Below are positions 1-11,084 of a stretch of 64,000 nucleotides of DNA, in pieces. The notes under the pieces are model-generated. The model saw only the letters and a program-made list of their open reading frames with translations. It had not been told where the DNA came from and made no database searches. Position 1 is the stretch's first letter, and each line of letters starts with the position of its first letter. The DNA is from Tretioscincus oriximinensis. Taxonomy: Eukaryota > Chordata > Lepidosauria > Squamata > Gymnophthalmidae. A program made the translations under genes and the position numbers. The stretch lies in the NCBI GenBank assembly GCA_022410635.1, contig JAJVDF010000968.1:250825-314824 (forward strand). Reading direction: 5' to 3'.

Positions 1-290
1 GGTGCAACGGGTGTTAGAATGCAACCTATAGCCAGCAAAGTTTTTTTAATATGGAAATCCTAAGTATAGAGGAAGATGAAAAAGACAAATAAAATGAATA
101 CAGTTGTTTTGGAAAGACAGATTTTTAAGCACCAAAACAGAATAGATAATAAACCCTGGAAAAGTAGATGTGCAGAATTCTTTGACTGTGGGAAAAGGTA
201 GATGAGCATCAGGTTTGTACAACATGCATCAGAGTATATAGGGTTTGACTACTGGCACAAGTTGCTCAGGGCGAATTCAGCCTGAAGTCC

Positions 291-385
291 TGTCTACACT
301 GAGCCTTATTCTGGGCTACATCTCCAAAGAGGAGCCTTCATCTACATGCTAATGTATACTATGGCAGTCCCTGACTGAAGGTGGA
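291..385. mobile_element. MITE-like repeat, left half
   Basis: CTACACTGAGCCTTATTCTGGGCTACATC then ATGTATACTATGGCAG. Confidence 0.5.
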
Positions 386-794
386 GTAAAAATGAGTGTC
401 AAAACAGTGCCTTAACTGAAGAATTCTAACTAACCTGGCAGCTGACTTGCTTATAAGTAAATGTATCATATTTACATCCCATCTTGTGGCTGTAAGAACA
501 TAAGAGGGAACAGGNTGTTTAGCCCAGCACTCTGTCTTAGCCAGCCATGGTAGACTGCCCAGGATGGCAGCTTGCAGGATGACAAGTGGGTCCTGCCCAC
601 CTTGGGATTTACCTGCATTTTGAAAGATGAATTCTGGTATGTGCTGGATAGAGAAATGGCACGTGGCATGTGAGGTTTTTGGATTTCGCAATTGCCACGT
701 GGTTGCTGCCAACCCTGCACTAGAATCCAATGGGTGCATACCCTTTGTCCCTTGGTAACCAATATTGCTAGACTCAGACTGCCACCGTACCCAG

Positions 795-975
795 TGATCC
801 ACCAGTTACTTCAGGGCATCTCAAGCAAAAGGCAGCAAAACTTTCACTTGCTCTCCATCCCTTGCAAATGGACTTTAGAAGCCTCCTATATGCCTCTCCA
901 GCTTAGAGGCAATACCTGGGGATCTGTTGTATTAACCATTGATACACCTGGCTTCTTGGGATCTGTATAAACCTT
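795..975 (-). mobile_element. CR1-related fragment
   Basis: The sequence AGTGATCCACCAGTTACTTCAGGGCATCTC...ATTGATACACCTGGC recurs near 38640-38810, 61600-61910 and 63370-63690. These are related CR1-type 3' regions with the family phrase CAGTGGCCCA. Confidence 0.5.
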
Positions 976-978
976 TCT

Positions 979-1440
979 TAAGAACATAAGAGAACCCATA
1001 CTGGATCAGTCCACAGCTCATCTAGTCTAGCCTTCTGTCTCACACAGAAGCTCACCAGATGTACCTGGGCAGTCCGAACAGAGGAAAGCAAAATATGCAC
1101 CTGTTCATGACTCCCTGCAAAGGGCATTTCAGGAGTCCTGCTGTTGCTCCATTCTGGAGGCAACATCCAGACATCCATCCTAGGACCTGTTTATACCCTT
1201 GGTGTCCATAAACCTATTTAGTCCTGTCTTGAAGCTATCCAAGCTGTTAGCTACCACCACCTCTTCAGGAAGTAAATTCCACAGGCCGATGACCCTCTGG
1301 GTGAAAAAAATACTATCATTTGTCTGTTCTCACTTTTCTACCCATCAGTTTCAAGGAGGGCTCTCTGGTCCTAGTGTTGTGTGACGGAGAAAACATTTTT
1401 TCTCTATTCTTAAAGCTAGGNAGGTTGTCACTGTCAATTC
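979..1440 (-). mobile_element. CR1-clade LINE 3' fragment
   Basis: It begins with AAGAACATAAGAGAACCC, the inverted (TTCTTATG)n tail, and continues through TAAATTCCACAGGCCGATGACCCTCTGGGTG, which read backwards encodes the CR1 reverse-transcriptase C-terminal ...VIGLWN... motif. 5'-truncated and frame-broken. Confidence 0.75.
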
Positions 1441-1556
1441 CACTTCTTGCTTTAAACAGAAGGAAACTCCCAAAACAACCTTGTGGCTGCCCAAAGAAAG
1501 TGGGATTCCTTGTTTGGAAATCCATGAGTGAAGTCTATGGGTTTGGGTAGTTAGTA

Positions 1557-2545
1557 CAGCAAAGGAGCTAGCAGCACTTTGAGACTAACTTGAGAATTGT
1601 CTCTGTTAAGTCCTTTGCTGATGGCCTGGAACTTGTGAATGTATTCAAGTTCTGCTGCTTCTCTTTCAAATCTTCCTTTGTAGTTTCTTTGTTCAAGAAC
1701 TGCAGTCCTGAACAAAGAAACTACAAAGGAAGATTTGAAAGAGAAGCAGCAGAACTTGAATACATTCACAAGTCCCAGGCTATCAGCAAAGGACTTAACA
1801 GAGACAATGGTTTCCTGGCCAACTATACATTCTTATGAAACCTGTTAAGTACTTGATTGCTTGTCTACTAGACATTGCCCCTTGTTGCCCCAGGCACTTT
1901 TTCACGCAAGGAGATTAGTTCCTGTTTTTCTATCTGCAATTCAACACCTCCCTACAGTTGCATATGCTTTGTCTTCTCCCATACACATTTTCCTATAAAT
2001 ACCTGACCCTAGCATTAGTCCCTCAGCATCTGAAGAAGTAGACCTGTCTACGAAAGCTTATGCCAACCACTTTTCTCAAAGGAGCTAGCAGCACTTTGAG
2101 ACTAACTTGAGAAAAGTGGTTGGCATAAGCTTTCGTAGACAGGTCTACTTCTTCAGATGCTGAGGGACTAATGTCAGGGTCAGGTATTTATAGGGAAATG
2201 TGTATGGGAGAAGACAAAGCATATGCAACTGTAGGGAGGTGTTGAATTGCAGGTAAATAGCAGTGCTGATTAGGTGCTTCAATAGTTTCTTGGAAAGAAT
2301 CTTACATAGTTTGTCGCTGTAGTCTGTGTGGTATGTGGTACGGAGTGGGTTCTTTACTCGTAGTCCTTTGGGGATGATGTCCTCCTGTTTGCATTGTTTA
2401 AGAAAGATTATATCTGTCTGTACCTGAGCAAGAGTCCTGGAGAGGTTGATGGATTTCCACTCCATTCGGCTAATATTGGTGCTTTCCATGGTAGTCAATT
2501 TCAGAGAAATAGCCGTGTTAGTCTAGCAGAAAGTCCAGCAAAGNA
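1557..2545. mobile_element. Penelope-like element copy with two long inverted repeats and a 15-bp target duplication
   Basis: A 15-bp direct repeat TTTGGGTAGTTAGTA flanks the element at 1542-1556 and 2546-2560. Inside are two snap-back structures: 1596-1808 (arms of about 100 bp around a 13-nt loop) and 1931-2078 against 2108-2254. The minus frame over 2145-2498 contains ...FLKQCKQEDIIPKGLRVKNP, a pattern I associate with the N-terminal part of PLE proteins (IPKG motif). The ends carry the common amniote PLE-type terminal motif TTAGTCTAGCAGAAAGTCCAG. Defective for protein, but the insertion borders are intact. Confidence 0.75.
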
Positions 2546-2724
2546 TTTGGGTAGTTAGTAATAGAGGCCTCGTCAGGGTCATTCACTCCTCTATTTCTCT
2601 ACAGACAGCTGTAAAAACACTTGGGTTGACCACTGCAACACTTTCTAATCTCTGCTCTGCTCCAGACCAAACAGGCAGAAGAACAGGAAGAAAAAGGTCA
2701 ACCCTGTGTAAGTTACATTTCAGA

Positions 2725-3250
2725 CATTTTATTTATTTATTTATTCTTATATCCCACTTTATAACCGAAAGTCTCAGGGCGGTTAAAGATAAACGCAAAA
2801 AGTACATGATTGATATTTTAAAACAATACCAGAAAGTGNAGAAAGCTATTTCTTCAACCAAGGGTCAGCTGAAAGAGGAGCGTCTTCAAAGATCTTGCAC
2901 ATGAATACAGTGATGGCAACTGATGCACCTCAAGGGGGAAACTATGCCATAGCCTGGGGGCAACGACCAAGGAGGCCCTGGCCAAGGTTCCCACTTTCTT
3001 TGCAGCTGAGAGAGGTGGTAGGAGGACCTCCTCTGCAGATCTTAAGGCATTGGCAAGTTGATATAGGAGAAGGTGTTCCTTTAGATATTTGGAATCCATT
3101 TAAGGCCTTGTATGTTAAAGTGAACCTCTTGAATTGGGCTTGGTAGCAGACTGGCAGCCAGTGCAAGTTTTTCAAGACCAGTGTGATGTGTGTCTGATCA
3201 GTCACCTCCAGCAACAGTCTATGTATGTAGTTAACAGCAGTCAACAGACA
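2725..3250 (-). mobile_element. L2-clade LINE 3' fragment
   Basis: The minus frames read HITLVLKNLHWLPVCYQAQFK and then APRLWHSFPLEV, the diagnostic C-terminal phrases of L2-type reverse transcriptases. The inverted 3' end is TTTATTTATTTATTCTTATATCCCACTTTATA followed by CTCAGGGCGGTTAA. Broken by frameshifts. Confidence 0.8.
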
Positions 3251-3274
3251 TGTTTGTGTAGTAGTGCCAGTGTG

Positions 3275-3418
3275 AATTCACAGGGATTCACTTATTCTGG
3301 ACTATACCTTGAGGCAGAGCTTGGCCTTCTACACCTGAGTATAGAATATGGCAGAATACACTAGAACATGTATGGCAGACTCCTCTACCAAGATACAGCC
3401 CAGAAGAAGTGTGGACAA
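3275..3418. mobile_element. MITE-like repeat, diverged full copy
   Basis: TTCACTTATTCTGGACTATACC on the left and GATACAGCCCAGAAGAAGTGTGG on the right are inverted counterparts. Confidence 0.45.
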
Positions 3419-3514
3419 AATTGCGCTTTGAAGATGTTGTGATTCACACTTTGACTGGGATGTGATTTAGGGAATCACTTGGAACACTCCCCAAATGTAT
3501 CTTAAACTTACTTT

Positions 3515-3760
3515 GAGTTCTTGCACTTCACAACGGCTCGTAGTAGCAGCAGCAGCACAAATGTGAAGAGAATGAAACAGAGCTCCTGCTGGGAAGTGTA
3601 GTCCAGGCAGTGGGCAAGCTTTTCCTCCCAGCCTGCGTGGGGCCCCGTCCTGCAGACTACAACTCNCAGCCTGCATCACAGCTAGCCCTGGGAAAGGTGT
3701 GTGTGTGCCTCTTTAGCCAATCTGCGCCCAGTCATGCCCATGGAAATGTNTTTTCTGCTT
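3515..3760 (+). repeat. Unclassified dispersed repeat (GGGAAGTGTAGTC family)
   Basis: Shares GTAGCAGCAGCAGC, GCTGGGAAGTGTAGTC, CAGCCTGCGTGGGGCCC and GACTACAAC with 11085-11495, and the left part with 34725-34977. Three diverged copies in the window. No coding part or clear termini. Confidence 0.5.
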
Positions 3761-3764
3761 ACAG

Positions 3765-4513
3765 GAAGATGACTGAGGACCTGTCCATAAAAAGACAATG
3801 GCAAGCCCCGTCTGTTTCTCTGCCAAGAAAACTCCTAAAAGCCCTCTTCCCTGTTATAAAGTTAGTATGCAGAAGGAAAGCAGTTGCCTGGCAGAGCTCT
3901 CAAGGCATATGAAGATAATGAGCAGCCATGAATACCCAGCAAGCCAAAGCCTTGTAATGGAGATGTGAAAGGCTGTGTTATCCTTGGTGAGTATTTTGGC
4001 CAAACCAATTGAATAGCACCTTGTTATCCTCAGGAACAGTTGTGGGAACTGCCTCTTCGTCTGCCTGCTGATCCTTGATGCCAGTGCAATATTCCTTCCC
4101 TGTAACATCTGGTATGGATCACAGTTGCACGGTGGGCAGGAAACCCCCCACCCCCCGTTGCTTGAGGAAATGGGCCGTGCATGTCCCACCAATGCAGACT
4201 TCTCAGGGTTGTCACAGTCATGGAAAAGAGTGTTGTCTCCGCAGCCCACCAGAGGGTGCCTGAGGCCCTGAATGTGAAGCTTGGTTTTTCCTTCTCCACA
4301 AGAAGAACAGGACATGGTGCTTTGCTGGCCCAGAAGTTGAAATGTGGCAGGAAAATCCACGTGCGTGGACAGGGGCAAGCAAACAAAACAAACTTTCTCT
4401 ACGATGCTGGCCAAGAGTGAGATACGTGGGTAGGGTCTCAAAGTCAGTAGCCAGCCCAATGCAGCCACACAAAAGATCAGTGTGCCTAATGGTAACTACC
4501 CCGCCCCCACCTC

Positions 4514-4545
<32 letters not shown>

Positions 4546-4910
4546 GAGTATCTGGCTTCTGAGGGAATACAGAAAATGTTCAATTGGGGTGACGGTTACC
4601 TTCACCTTGCATCTATGCAAACAGAGCAGATTTAAAACCTCTTCTAGACAGACCCTTTCCCACGGTTTGTGGTATCCTGATCTGGCTTGCGTGACCCCTT
4701 CTGTCATGCAGATGGTTGGGATGTCACTACAGTGATTATATCACAGGGACCTTCTGCAAAAGAGCTGTCAGTTTCTCAAAAGGGGCAAAAACAATTTGAG
4801 GGATCACACAAGCCAGAGAAATCTTGAGTGTTGCAAACAGCATGCAACTGGTTCCCAGATTTTGGGAATAAACCAGATGAAAGCAGCCTTATATCAAAGG
4901 AATTTGGGAG
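3765..4910. other. Intergenic, no gene recognised
   Basis: Apart from the CA repeat, no repeat family or conserved frame is recognised. Overlapping frames on both strands at 3854-4472 lack any recognisable domain. Confidence 0.5.
4512..4545. repeat. (CA)n microsatellite
   Basis: About 16 CA units after CTCACACG. Confidence 0.9.
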
Positions 4911-4911
4911 C

Positions 4912-4914
4912 TTC

Positions 4915-5009
<95 letters not shown>

Positions 5010-5010
5010 N

Positions 5011-5105
<95 letters not shown>
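4912..5105. repeat. (CTAT)n tetranucleotide microsatellite, about 48 units
   Basis: Near-perfect CTAT/TATC array of about 194 bp with one N and a one-base phase shift at about 5010. It runs straight into the SINE at 5107. Open reading frames across it are artefacts. Confidence 0.95.
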
Positions 5106-5106
5106 G

Positions 5107-5400
5107 ATAGCACAGTCGGTAAGGAATCCGTCTCTCAGCTGGGAGACCAGGTTTCGAAGCCCTGTGTAGGATGTGGGGAGGGCTGAGCACCTTCCACTAG
5201 CCTGTAGCTCCAGCCAACCCAGCTATTCCAAAGCAGGAACTGCAAGAAATTGNAAGTGACTGCAAGTAGATACATGGGAACCACCAGAGCCTGGTGGGGA
5301 AGATAGAATGTGAGCCTTCAGGCAAAAATACCCTTGTAAGCCGCTTTGAGTCCCTTTGAAAAGGTGAGAAAAGCGGGGTATAAGAACCAAGTTCTTCTTC
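5107..5400 (+). mobile_element. tRNA-derived SINE with Sauria-type 3' tail
   Basis: The tRNA-like head has an A box (ATAGCACAGTCGGTAAGG) and B box (GGTTTCGAAGCC). The body is GGGCTGAGCACCTTCCACTAG and the tail is TTGTAAGCCGCTTTGAG...AAAAGCGGGGTATAAGAACC then (TTC)n. The tail shape is that of squamate SINEs mobilised by Bov-B-type LINEs. About nine copies occur in the window. Confidence 0.75.
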
Positions 5401-5455
5401 TTCTTCTATCTATCCATCTATCTATCCATCTATCTATCCATCTATCCATCTTCTC
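5401..5455. repeat. (CTATCTATCCAT)n at the SINE tail
   Basis: Compound TCTA/TCCA array following the (TTC)n tail of the SINE at 5107. Confidence 0.85.
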
Positions 5456-5527
5456 AAGATGTAGAGTGCAACATTCATATTCATTTCTGTGCTTGGCAGT
5501 TTCCTACGTCATTCTCTCCACTTCTAG

Positions 5528-5845
5528 CACGAATGACTCAGTCGCTTAGGAAACCGTCTCTCACCCGGGAGATGGGGTTTGGAAGCCCTGTGTCGGACAT
5601 GGGGAGGGCTGAGCACCTTCCANTAGCCTGTAGTTCTAGCCAACNCAGCTATTCGAAAGCAAGAATTGCAAGACATTGCAACTGACTGCAAGTAGATACA
5701 TGGGAACCACCACAGCCTGGTGGGGAAGGTAAAATGTCAGTCTTCGAGCAAAAATACCCTTGTAAGCCACTTTGAGTCCCTTTGAAAGTGAGAAAAGCGG
5801 GATATAAGAACCCAGTTCTTCTGCATCATCATCTTCTTCTTCTAG
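5528..5845 (+). mobile_element. tRNA-derived SINE, second copy
   Basis: ATGACTCAGTCGCTTAGGAAACC...GGGGTTTGGAAGCC head, same body, tail GTAAGCCACTTTGAGTCCC to CCAGTTCTTCTGCATCATCATCTTCTTCTTC. Confidence 0.7.
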
Positions 5846-5849
5846 TGAA

Positions 5850-7085
5850 GTCTTCCAGCACCCTAGAGACTAACAANGAAAAAGGAAGGCAGCATGAACT
5901 TCTATACAGAAGTTTAGTTCTTCAGGTGCAATGGAGTGAATATGCTCCTGGAAACAGATTATATAATAGCAATGCATTTGTTCCATCCATTGCATTAGAG
6001 GAAGACTGTTAGACCCCTTGCTAGAAATTCTGAAGTCTGGTGAACACAGCTACTTCTCTGAATGGAAAAGCTTTCCTTTCAAATGTTGTCTCTCTAAACC
6101 TGTGGCCGTGTGTGTGCACACATGTACATCTCCAAAGGCCAGAATGGCACAAAACAAACCTGAATGTTGTCTCTAGGTGGGTTCCCCCACCAAAAAACCC
6201 CAAACAGTAATTTTATCCCTGTCCCGGTGCCATAGCCAAGAAAAGCTATAGGGCTTCAAAGTGTGTTGGGTCTGTACAGAGGAGGCTTTGCCATTTGAGG
6301 TCTGTTCACATGTTACAATTTCAGGGCAAAGCTTGGATAATCTTCTGCCATAGGTCAATCCTTTCTCTAGTTTGTGCTATTTATGTTCACCCAGGCCCTC
6401 CTGGAGGGAACAGACTTTGACTGTTTTGAAGCATTTCTTGATAGCATCTAGTGACTTCAGCTAGAAGATCAGTAGCAGTTCTGGTTGATTTGAGCTCCAC
6501 CCTACAGCCACATCTGTGGTTTGATGATGTCCAGGGAGTCTAAGATAACAGAGAACAGCTGTGGCTGTGCCATAGAGGTACATTGTGGGAGTTATCTGAA
6601 ATGTACCTTGTTGCTGCAACCATTTTGCCATCAGGGATAGCATCTTCCACGTGAGCATCCTGCTAGCTGGATAGCAAACTGAGGATCCCCAGGGCAACCT
6701 CCCTGGGATCCAAACAAAGGTCCTCACTCTTTGCNTTCTTCCATAGTTACCACAAATAATTACCCTGCTTTATTTTGTGATTTCTGTGGAGGGAAGTGCA
6801 ATTCTAGGCCATTGTGATCAACCTGTCTAGACAATCCAGAAGGAAGGTGGACTGAAGAGCTCATTTCTCTTTTAATCAGACAATTATGCAGAGGAGTGCA
6901 TGAAGAGGAAAGATAAAGAAAACAAATAATAGCTAAAATGCCTCCCCTGCACACAGGGACCAAAAGTAAACAAATTCCTAAGCAACACCCAACAGCAGCT
7001 GCTTCAAATGATTAACCCCTCCTTTCACCCTTCCCCTCTTCACGTTTGCTTTAAAGGTGAACTTCATGTTTTTAANTCAGCAAGG
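5850..7085. other. Intergenic, nothing recognised
   Basis: AT-rich unique-looking sequence. Frames are short and have no recognised motif. Confidence 0.5.
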
Positions 7086-7089
7086 ATGG

Positions 7090-7185
7090 TGCAGATAGAG
7101 TTTAGCAAAAGGATNTTGTGACACCTTAAAGCCTTACAAGAGAAAGGAAGGGAGGAGGAGCTTTCGTAGACAAACTTACTTCAGA
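7090..7185 (-). mobile_element. Degraded Penelope-like fragment
   Basis: Contains TTGTGACACCTTAAAGCC and GGAGCTTTCGTAGACAAACTTACTTCAGAT, the PLE terminal motif in the same arrangement as in better preserved copies. No coding part. Confidence 0.5.
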
Positions 7186-7214
7186 TTTCAATTTGATCCA
7201 TGTTTTTCAGAACT

Positions 7215-7350
7215 AGTTATTAGCCCCATCCACACGGGGCCTTATTGTGGGTCATATCTCGGGACAGGGCTTGGCCATCCACATGCCAGGATAGGCTATA
7301 GCATGGGGTTGGCAGGCTCCTATTCTGAGGGACAGCCCAAAATAAGATTA
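7215..7350. mobile_element. MITE-like repeat, full copy
   Basis: CACACGGGGCCTTATTGTGGG on the left, ACAGCCCAAAATAAGATTACGTGTGG on the right. Confidence 0.5.
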
Positions 7351-7391
7351 CGTGTGGATGCAACCTTTGTCTATGAGAGCCCCTGCTACCT

Positions 7392-7926
7392 CCTAATGGG
7401 GGTTTGCTACCACGTTATTCGGTGTCAGCACATCAGAGGCAGCTGAATCATCAGGATATGGACACCTGTAGATTCTGACTCCCTTCAAGAACTCACGCAG
7501 AGGCCATAAGCTTAGATCAAGAGGCAAGATCTAGGAGGCCCACATGGGTATGGAACCTCCAGAGCATCCCTGTGTGCAGGTTTTTATTGACATGAGATCA
7601 GAAGGTGTGTACAAGAAAACAGACGTCAGAGAATGGGTGTTCTGAAGGTGTGGTTTGGGGTGGACCGGAGGTGGGCCCAGGTTGTGACCCCTGTGTGCCA
7701 TTTCTCCCTCCTCCCCAGGGGTGCAGCCTGTGTCAGGAAACTCCAAATATGGATATGGTTTGGGTGGTACAAGATTGATCCCTGTAGCTGCCAGGACCTG
7801 TGACTGGTCNTTCACCTCCTGGAGAGGTGATAGCCAGAACTTCCTCAGGGCTCCCAGGCAATTGACTAATGCCATTAAGCCAAAGCCCCTGAGATAATGG
7901 ATGCANCTAGAGATAATGGGTGCAGG
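7392..7926 (-). mobile_element. Diverged copy of the same LTR-like repeat
   Basis: Collinear with 43004-43573 over most of its length. Shared landmarks are GGGGGTTTGCTACCACGTTATT, AGAACTCACGCAGAGGCCATAA, GTTTTTATTGACATG and TAGCTGCCAGGACCTGTGAC. The left terminus is mutated and the right end is truncated or altered. Long minus-strand frames in it are incidental. Confidence 0.6.
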
Positions 7927-8194
7927 TAAACATGGCAAAGATGGGTGTTGCTTCAGGGCAGAAAGGGGGATTAGCTTTCTTGCAGCACTCTGTGCTGGAA
8001 AATTCCCAAAATATTTGCAGATATGAGGCCTGTGCTTCTGGAGACCAATGCTTGTACATTTTATATCAAATATATGCCAATTATTGTATTCCTAATAGAG
8101 AACCCAGACAACCTCCTTTGTTACGTTCTAAGAGACTCCTTTATTATATCTGTCTGTCTAAACCCCCCAAACTCTTATGCTTCCAAGGCAACCA

Positions 8195-8420
8195 AGTATA
8201 TTTATTTATTTATCTTATACCCCGCCCTTTACCAGAAGATCTCAGGACATCAGTAAAAACAACAGTTCAAAATTAGCATGTTAAACAGTATCAAAACAGT
8301 ATATGAAGATGTGGGATGGGGGGGAATGGCATTTCTACAGCCAAAGGGCCAGTGCAAGAGATGTGTCTTCAAGGCGCTTTTAAAAGAATACCACGGTGAT
8401 GACTGACGAAAGCACCTCAA
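8195..8420 (-). mobile_element. L2-clade LINE 3' end
   Basis: TATTTATTTATTTATCTTATACCCCGCCC...CAGAAGATCTCAGGACATCAGTAAAAAC is the inverted L2 tail, with the usual downstream CACCTCAAGGAACCC-like text. Confidence 0.6.
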
Positions 8421-8854
8421 GGAACCCTTCAGACGTGTAACTAAGAAGGCTTCAGAAGGGCCTTATTTCATACTCCATACGCCTAGAGGGCAAAGAAACC
8501 TTGGAATGTCTTATTGCCAAGTCATTGTCCGACCTGCCCAGCTGCACCTGGGTGATGTCTGCCTTGCTCATGCTAATGCACAGACAAATCCATTTAGGTG
8601 GTGGAAACTGATGTTTGAGAAAATAAGGAAGTATAATAGTTGTGTTCAGGAGCACCTTTTATTTCCCCGTTTACAAGAAAACCATGGTTTCTTTAAAAAT
8701 ATTAAAAACAAAAAGCTTGGGAGAAGGGAGGGAAAGAGCCAGAGAAGAAATTTTATCTCTTGCAAAACCTGCAAAGTTACAGAGACTTGGCACCTGGATG
8801 AAGATATTTGAACAAAGGGCCTTTTTCTTCTTGGACTCGGCTATTGCTATCTGT

Positions 8855-9315
8855 GGATTGGTTATCCAGAGGGTCATTGGCCTATGGTTGACTTCCAGAG
8901 GAGGGGGATGGTAGCTAGCCTTGGATAGTTTCAAGATAGGATTAGACAAGTTAATGGAAGACAGGAGTAGTATCAATGGCTATTGGGATGGAAAAACAGG
9001 CAGCATTCCTGAAACACCAATTGCAGGGATTCAAGACAGGTGAGGGTTTTGTCTCCATCTGCTTGAGGCTGCCCTAGTGCAATTAGTGGGCCACTGTAGA
9101 TGGTGGTTCCCATTTGGCTCATCCACATGACAGTGTAGAGCCTGCCATAGCNTGCACTAGCATGTGGTTGGCAAGTAACTATTCCAAGTGAACAGGTGAA
9201 GGTTTTCCCTTCTTCTGCTTAAAGCTGCCCAGGTAAAATTGAGGGCCACTGGGTGAGCCAGAAGACTGGAATAGACGAGCTGTGAGCACATTCAGAAGGG
9301 CTCCTCTTAGGGTTT
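8855..9315 (+). mobile_element. CR1-clade LINE 3' fragment, interrupted
   Basis: The plus strand reads GGGTCATTGGCCTATGG...TTTCAAGATAGGATTAGACAAG...GCTTGAGGCTGCCC...CATTCAGAAGGGCTCCTCTTAGG, the CR1 3' region. A block with CTCATCCACATGACAGTGTAGAGCC near 9115-9190 interrupts it and resembles the MITE-like family in this window. Confidence 0.55.
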
Positions 9316-9341
9316 TATAATCATTTCTCAAAGGTGAATTG

Positions 9342-9471
9342 GCACTGAGTTTATTTTGGGCTACATCTCAGTATAGGGCTTGGCCACCTGCATTTCACTT
9401 GGCACCTGCCATAGTCTACACTAGCCTGCAGATGGCAGATATAGCTCAGAATTAGGCTCAGGGTGAATTCA
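9342..9471. mobile_element. MITE-like repeat, full copy
   Basis: GGCACTGAGTTTATTTTGGGC on the left, AGCTCAGAATTAGGCTCAGGGTG on the right, with CCTGCCATAGTCTACACTAGCC inside. Confidence 0.55.
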
Positions 9472-9863
9472 CCCTCAACGTGTCGAGCAGGAGAACATTT
9501 TACCTTTGCCTTCTGCTTGACAAACCCAAGGACAAGAAATGAAACACTGGACAAATCTTGGGCAAGGTTAACCTTTTGGATCCCTGTGTATTTACACGAT
9601 TCCCCAACTCACTTCTTCTCTGCACAGCTTCCCTATCTGAGTCACGAAGGCCAGATGCTGCCCCACCTACAGGGTGGTGCCTTTGCTTTGGAGGTGTTTT
9701 CAGAAGCCCATGTGTGTGGATCACTGCTATGCAACACCTTCCTGCCTCAGACACCTGAAGCTGGAAAGAAAGATGTGATGCTGAAAGTAAGAAGGTGAGA
9801 TTGGCTTTCTTCTTTTTGTCTTTTGCTTCAGAAAAGGAAACAGGCAATTGGGTCTGGCGTTCC

Positions 9864-9920
9864 TTCCTTCCTCTTTCTTCCCTCCTCTTCCTTCCTTCCT
9901 TCCTTCCTTCCTTCCTTCCC
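9864..9920. repeat. (CCTT)n microsatellite
   Basis: TTCC units, perfect for about 30 bp, interrupted before that. Confidence 0.85.
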
Positions 9921-10196
9921 AAACAAAGGCTTAATCTGCTGATGTACTTTTGTTTTAAATCAAAGGAAACCTCCTTTCAACACTGTTCTGAAATGTGATC
10001 TAGAAAAAGGCAGCATTTCAAGGCATGTGCAGAGTGCTTTGGCTCAGCCCTAAATGTCTGTCAGTACTGGATATCACCTTTAGGATCCATGCTTGCTGAG
10101 TTACCCTGGGATTTCTGTTTACCTAGAAGTCTTCAAAGATATGTAGATACACCTGTATTGCAAAACTGCCTTACTCTGAAATTTGTTCTTTTCTTA

Positions 10197-10545
10197 TACC
10201 GGGTGCTTCAAAAAAATGTATACACACTGTGAACTTCCATAGAAAATTTATTTATTGTTCTACTGTTCTACAAAGTTAAATTTCAGGAAATTAGAAAGCT
10301 TAAAGTCCGATGTAAATAAAACGTAAGTAACAAATATTAATACTGTTCAAATTGGTGACCTGCAGCTCGTATGGAAGTTCAAAGTGGCGGGTCTGGTGGA
10401 TTGGGGCTGGGTGGCCAGGGGATCTGGTGGGTTGGAGCAGCTCGCAGTGGCTGGTGGCCAAGCCAATGTGCTTGTGAGGTGATGGCCACAAACTGTGTTC
10501 GTTCACCTTGCTTGGAAGGCCGATCGCCGCGATGCGAATTTGTAA
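10197..10545. mobile_element. Unclassified DNA-transposon-like fragment next to an L2
   Basis: It starts ATACCGGGTGCTTCAAAAAAATGTATACACA, which looks like a transposon terminus, followed by an AT-rich then a G/T-rich part. No matching second terminus or transposase motif is visible. The adjacent L2 starts near 10548. Confidence 0.3.
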
Positions 10546-10547
10546 TA

Positions 10548-10795
10548 TACAGAAACTATTCAGGTCCTTCTCTGTGGCAGCCCCCAGGTTGTGGAATTCT
10601 CTCCGCTCTAAGATGGACCAGGCACTCTTGGGTCCTTGCCTTTTGCTAAGCCACAATTCCCCTCTCCTTGAAGTCACTGTCCTATTTTTAACTGTTCTAT
10701 TTTAATCTGCTCTGTGTTTTTCAATTGTGTTCTGTCCCAAACCTTCAGGTAAGTAAGTAAATAAATAAATAAAATAAATAAATAAAAGCTGTATT
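10548..10795 (+). mobile_element. L2-clade LINE 3' end
   Basis: The plus frame reads FRSFSVAAPRLWNSLRSKMD, the L2 C-terminal phrase, followed by a 3' end of AACCTTCAGGTAAGTAAGTAAATAAATAAAT. Confidence 0.7.
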
Positions 10796-11084
10796 CTTAA
10801 GTTTTAGTTTAGAAGCCCTGGGAATAAACTTTCAGGTGGTTTTTTTTTAATTAATTAACATATTTATCTTNACATATATGTACTCAAAATGGACTACAAA
10901 CCAACCAACACCCCCAAAGAGGCAGATCTTGAAAATCCAAATAAATCTGGGAAGAATTGGCTAAAAGGCATGGTATGTTTTTGTCTGCTGGGTCACACCT
11001 CCCTCCACCCTGGGTAGGAATCAACAAGGCAAAAATAGCAACCGCCATGGAGTGCCTCTTGTCAAAACCAATTTGCTTAATTTC

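Noticed and set aside
4796..5169. Long (Ser-Ile-Tyr-Leu)n frames
   Set aside because: Pure translation of the (CTAT)n microsatellite.
9500..9922. 140-codon minus-strand frame with GRKEGRKEGRK start
   Set aside because: The start is the (CCTT)n repeat; the rest has no homology.
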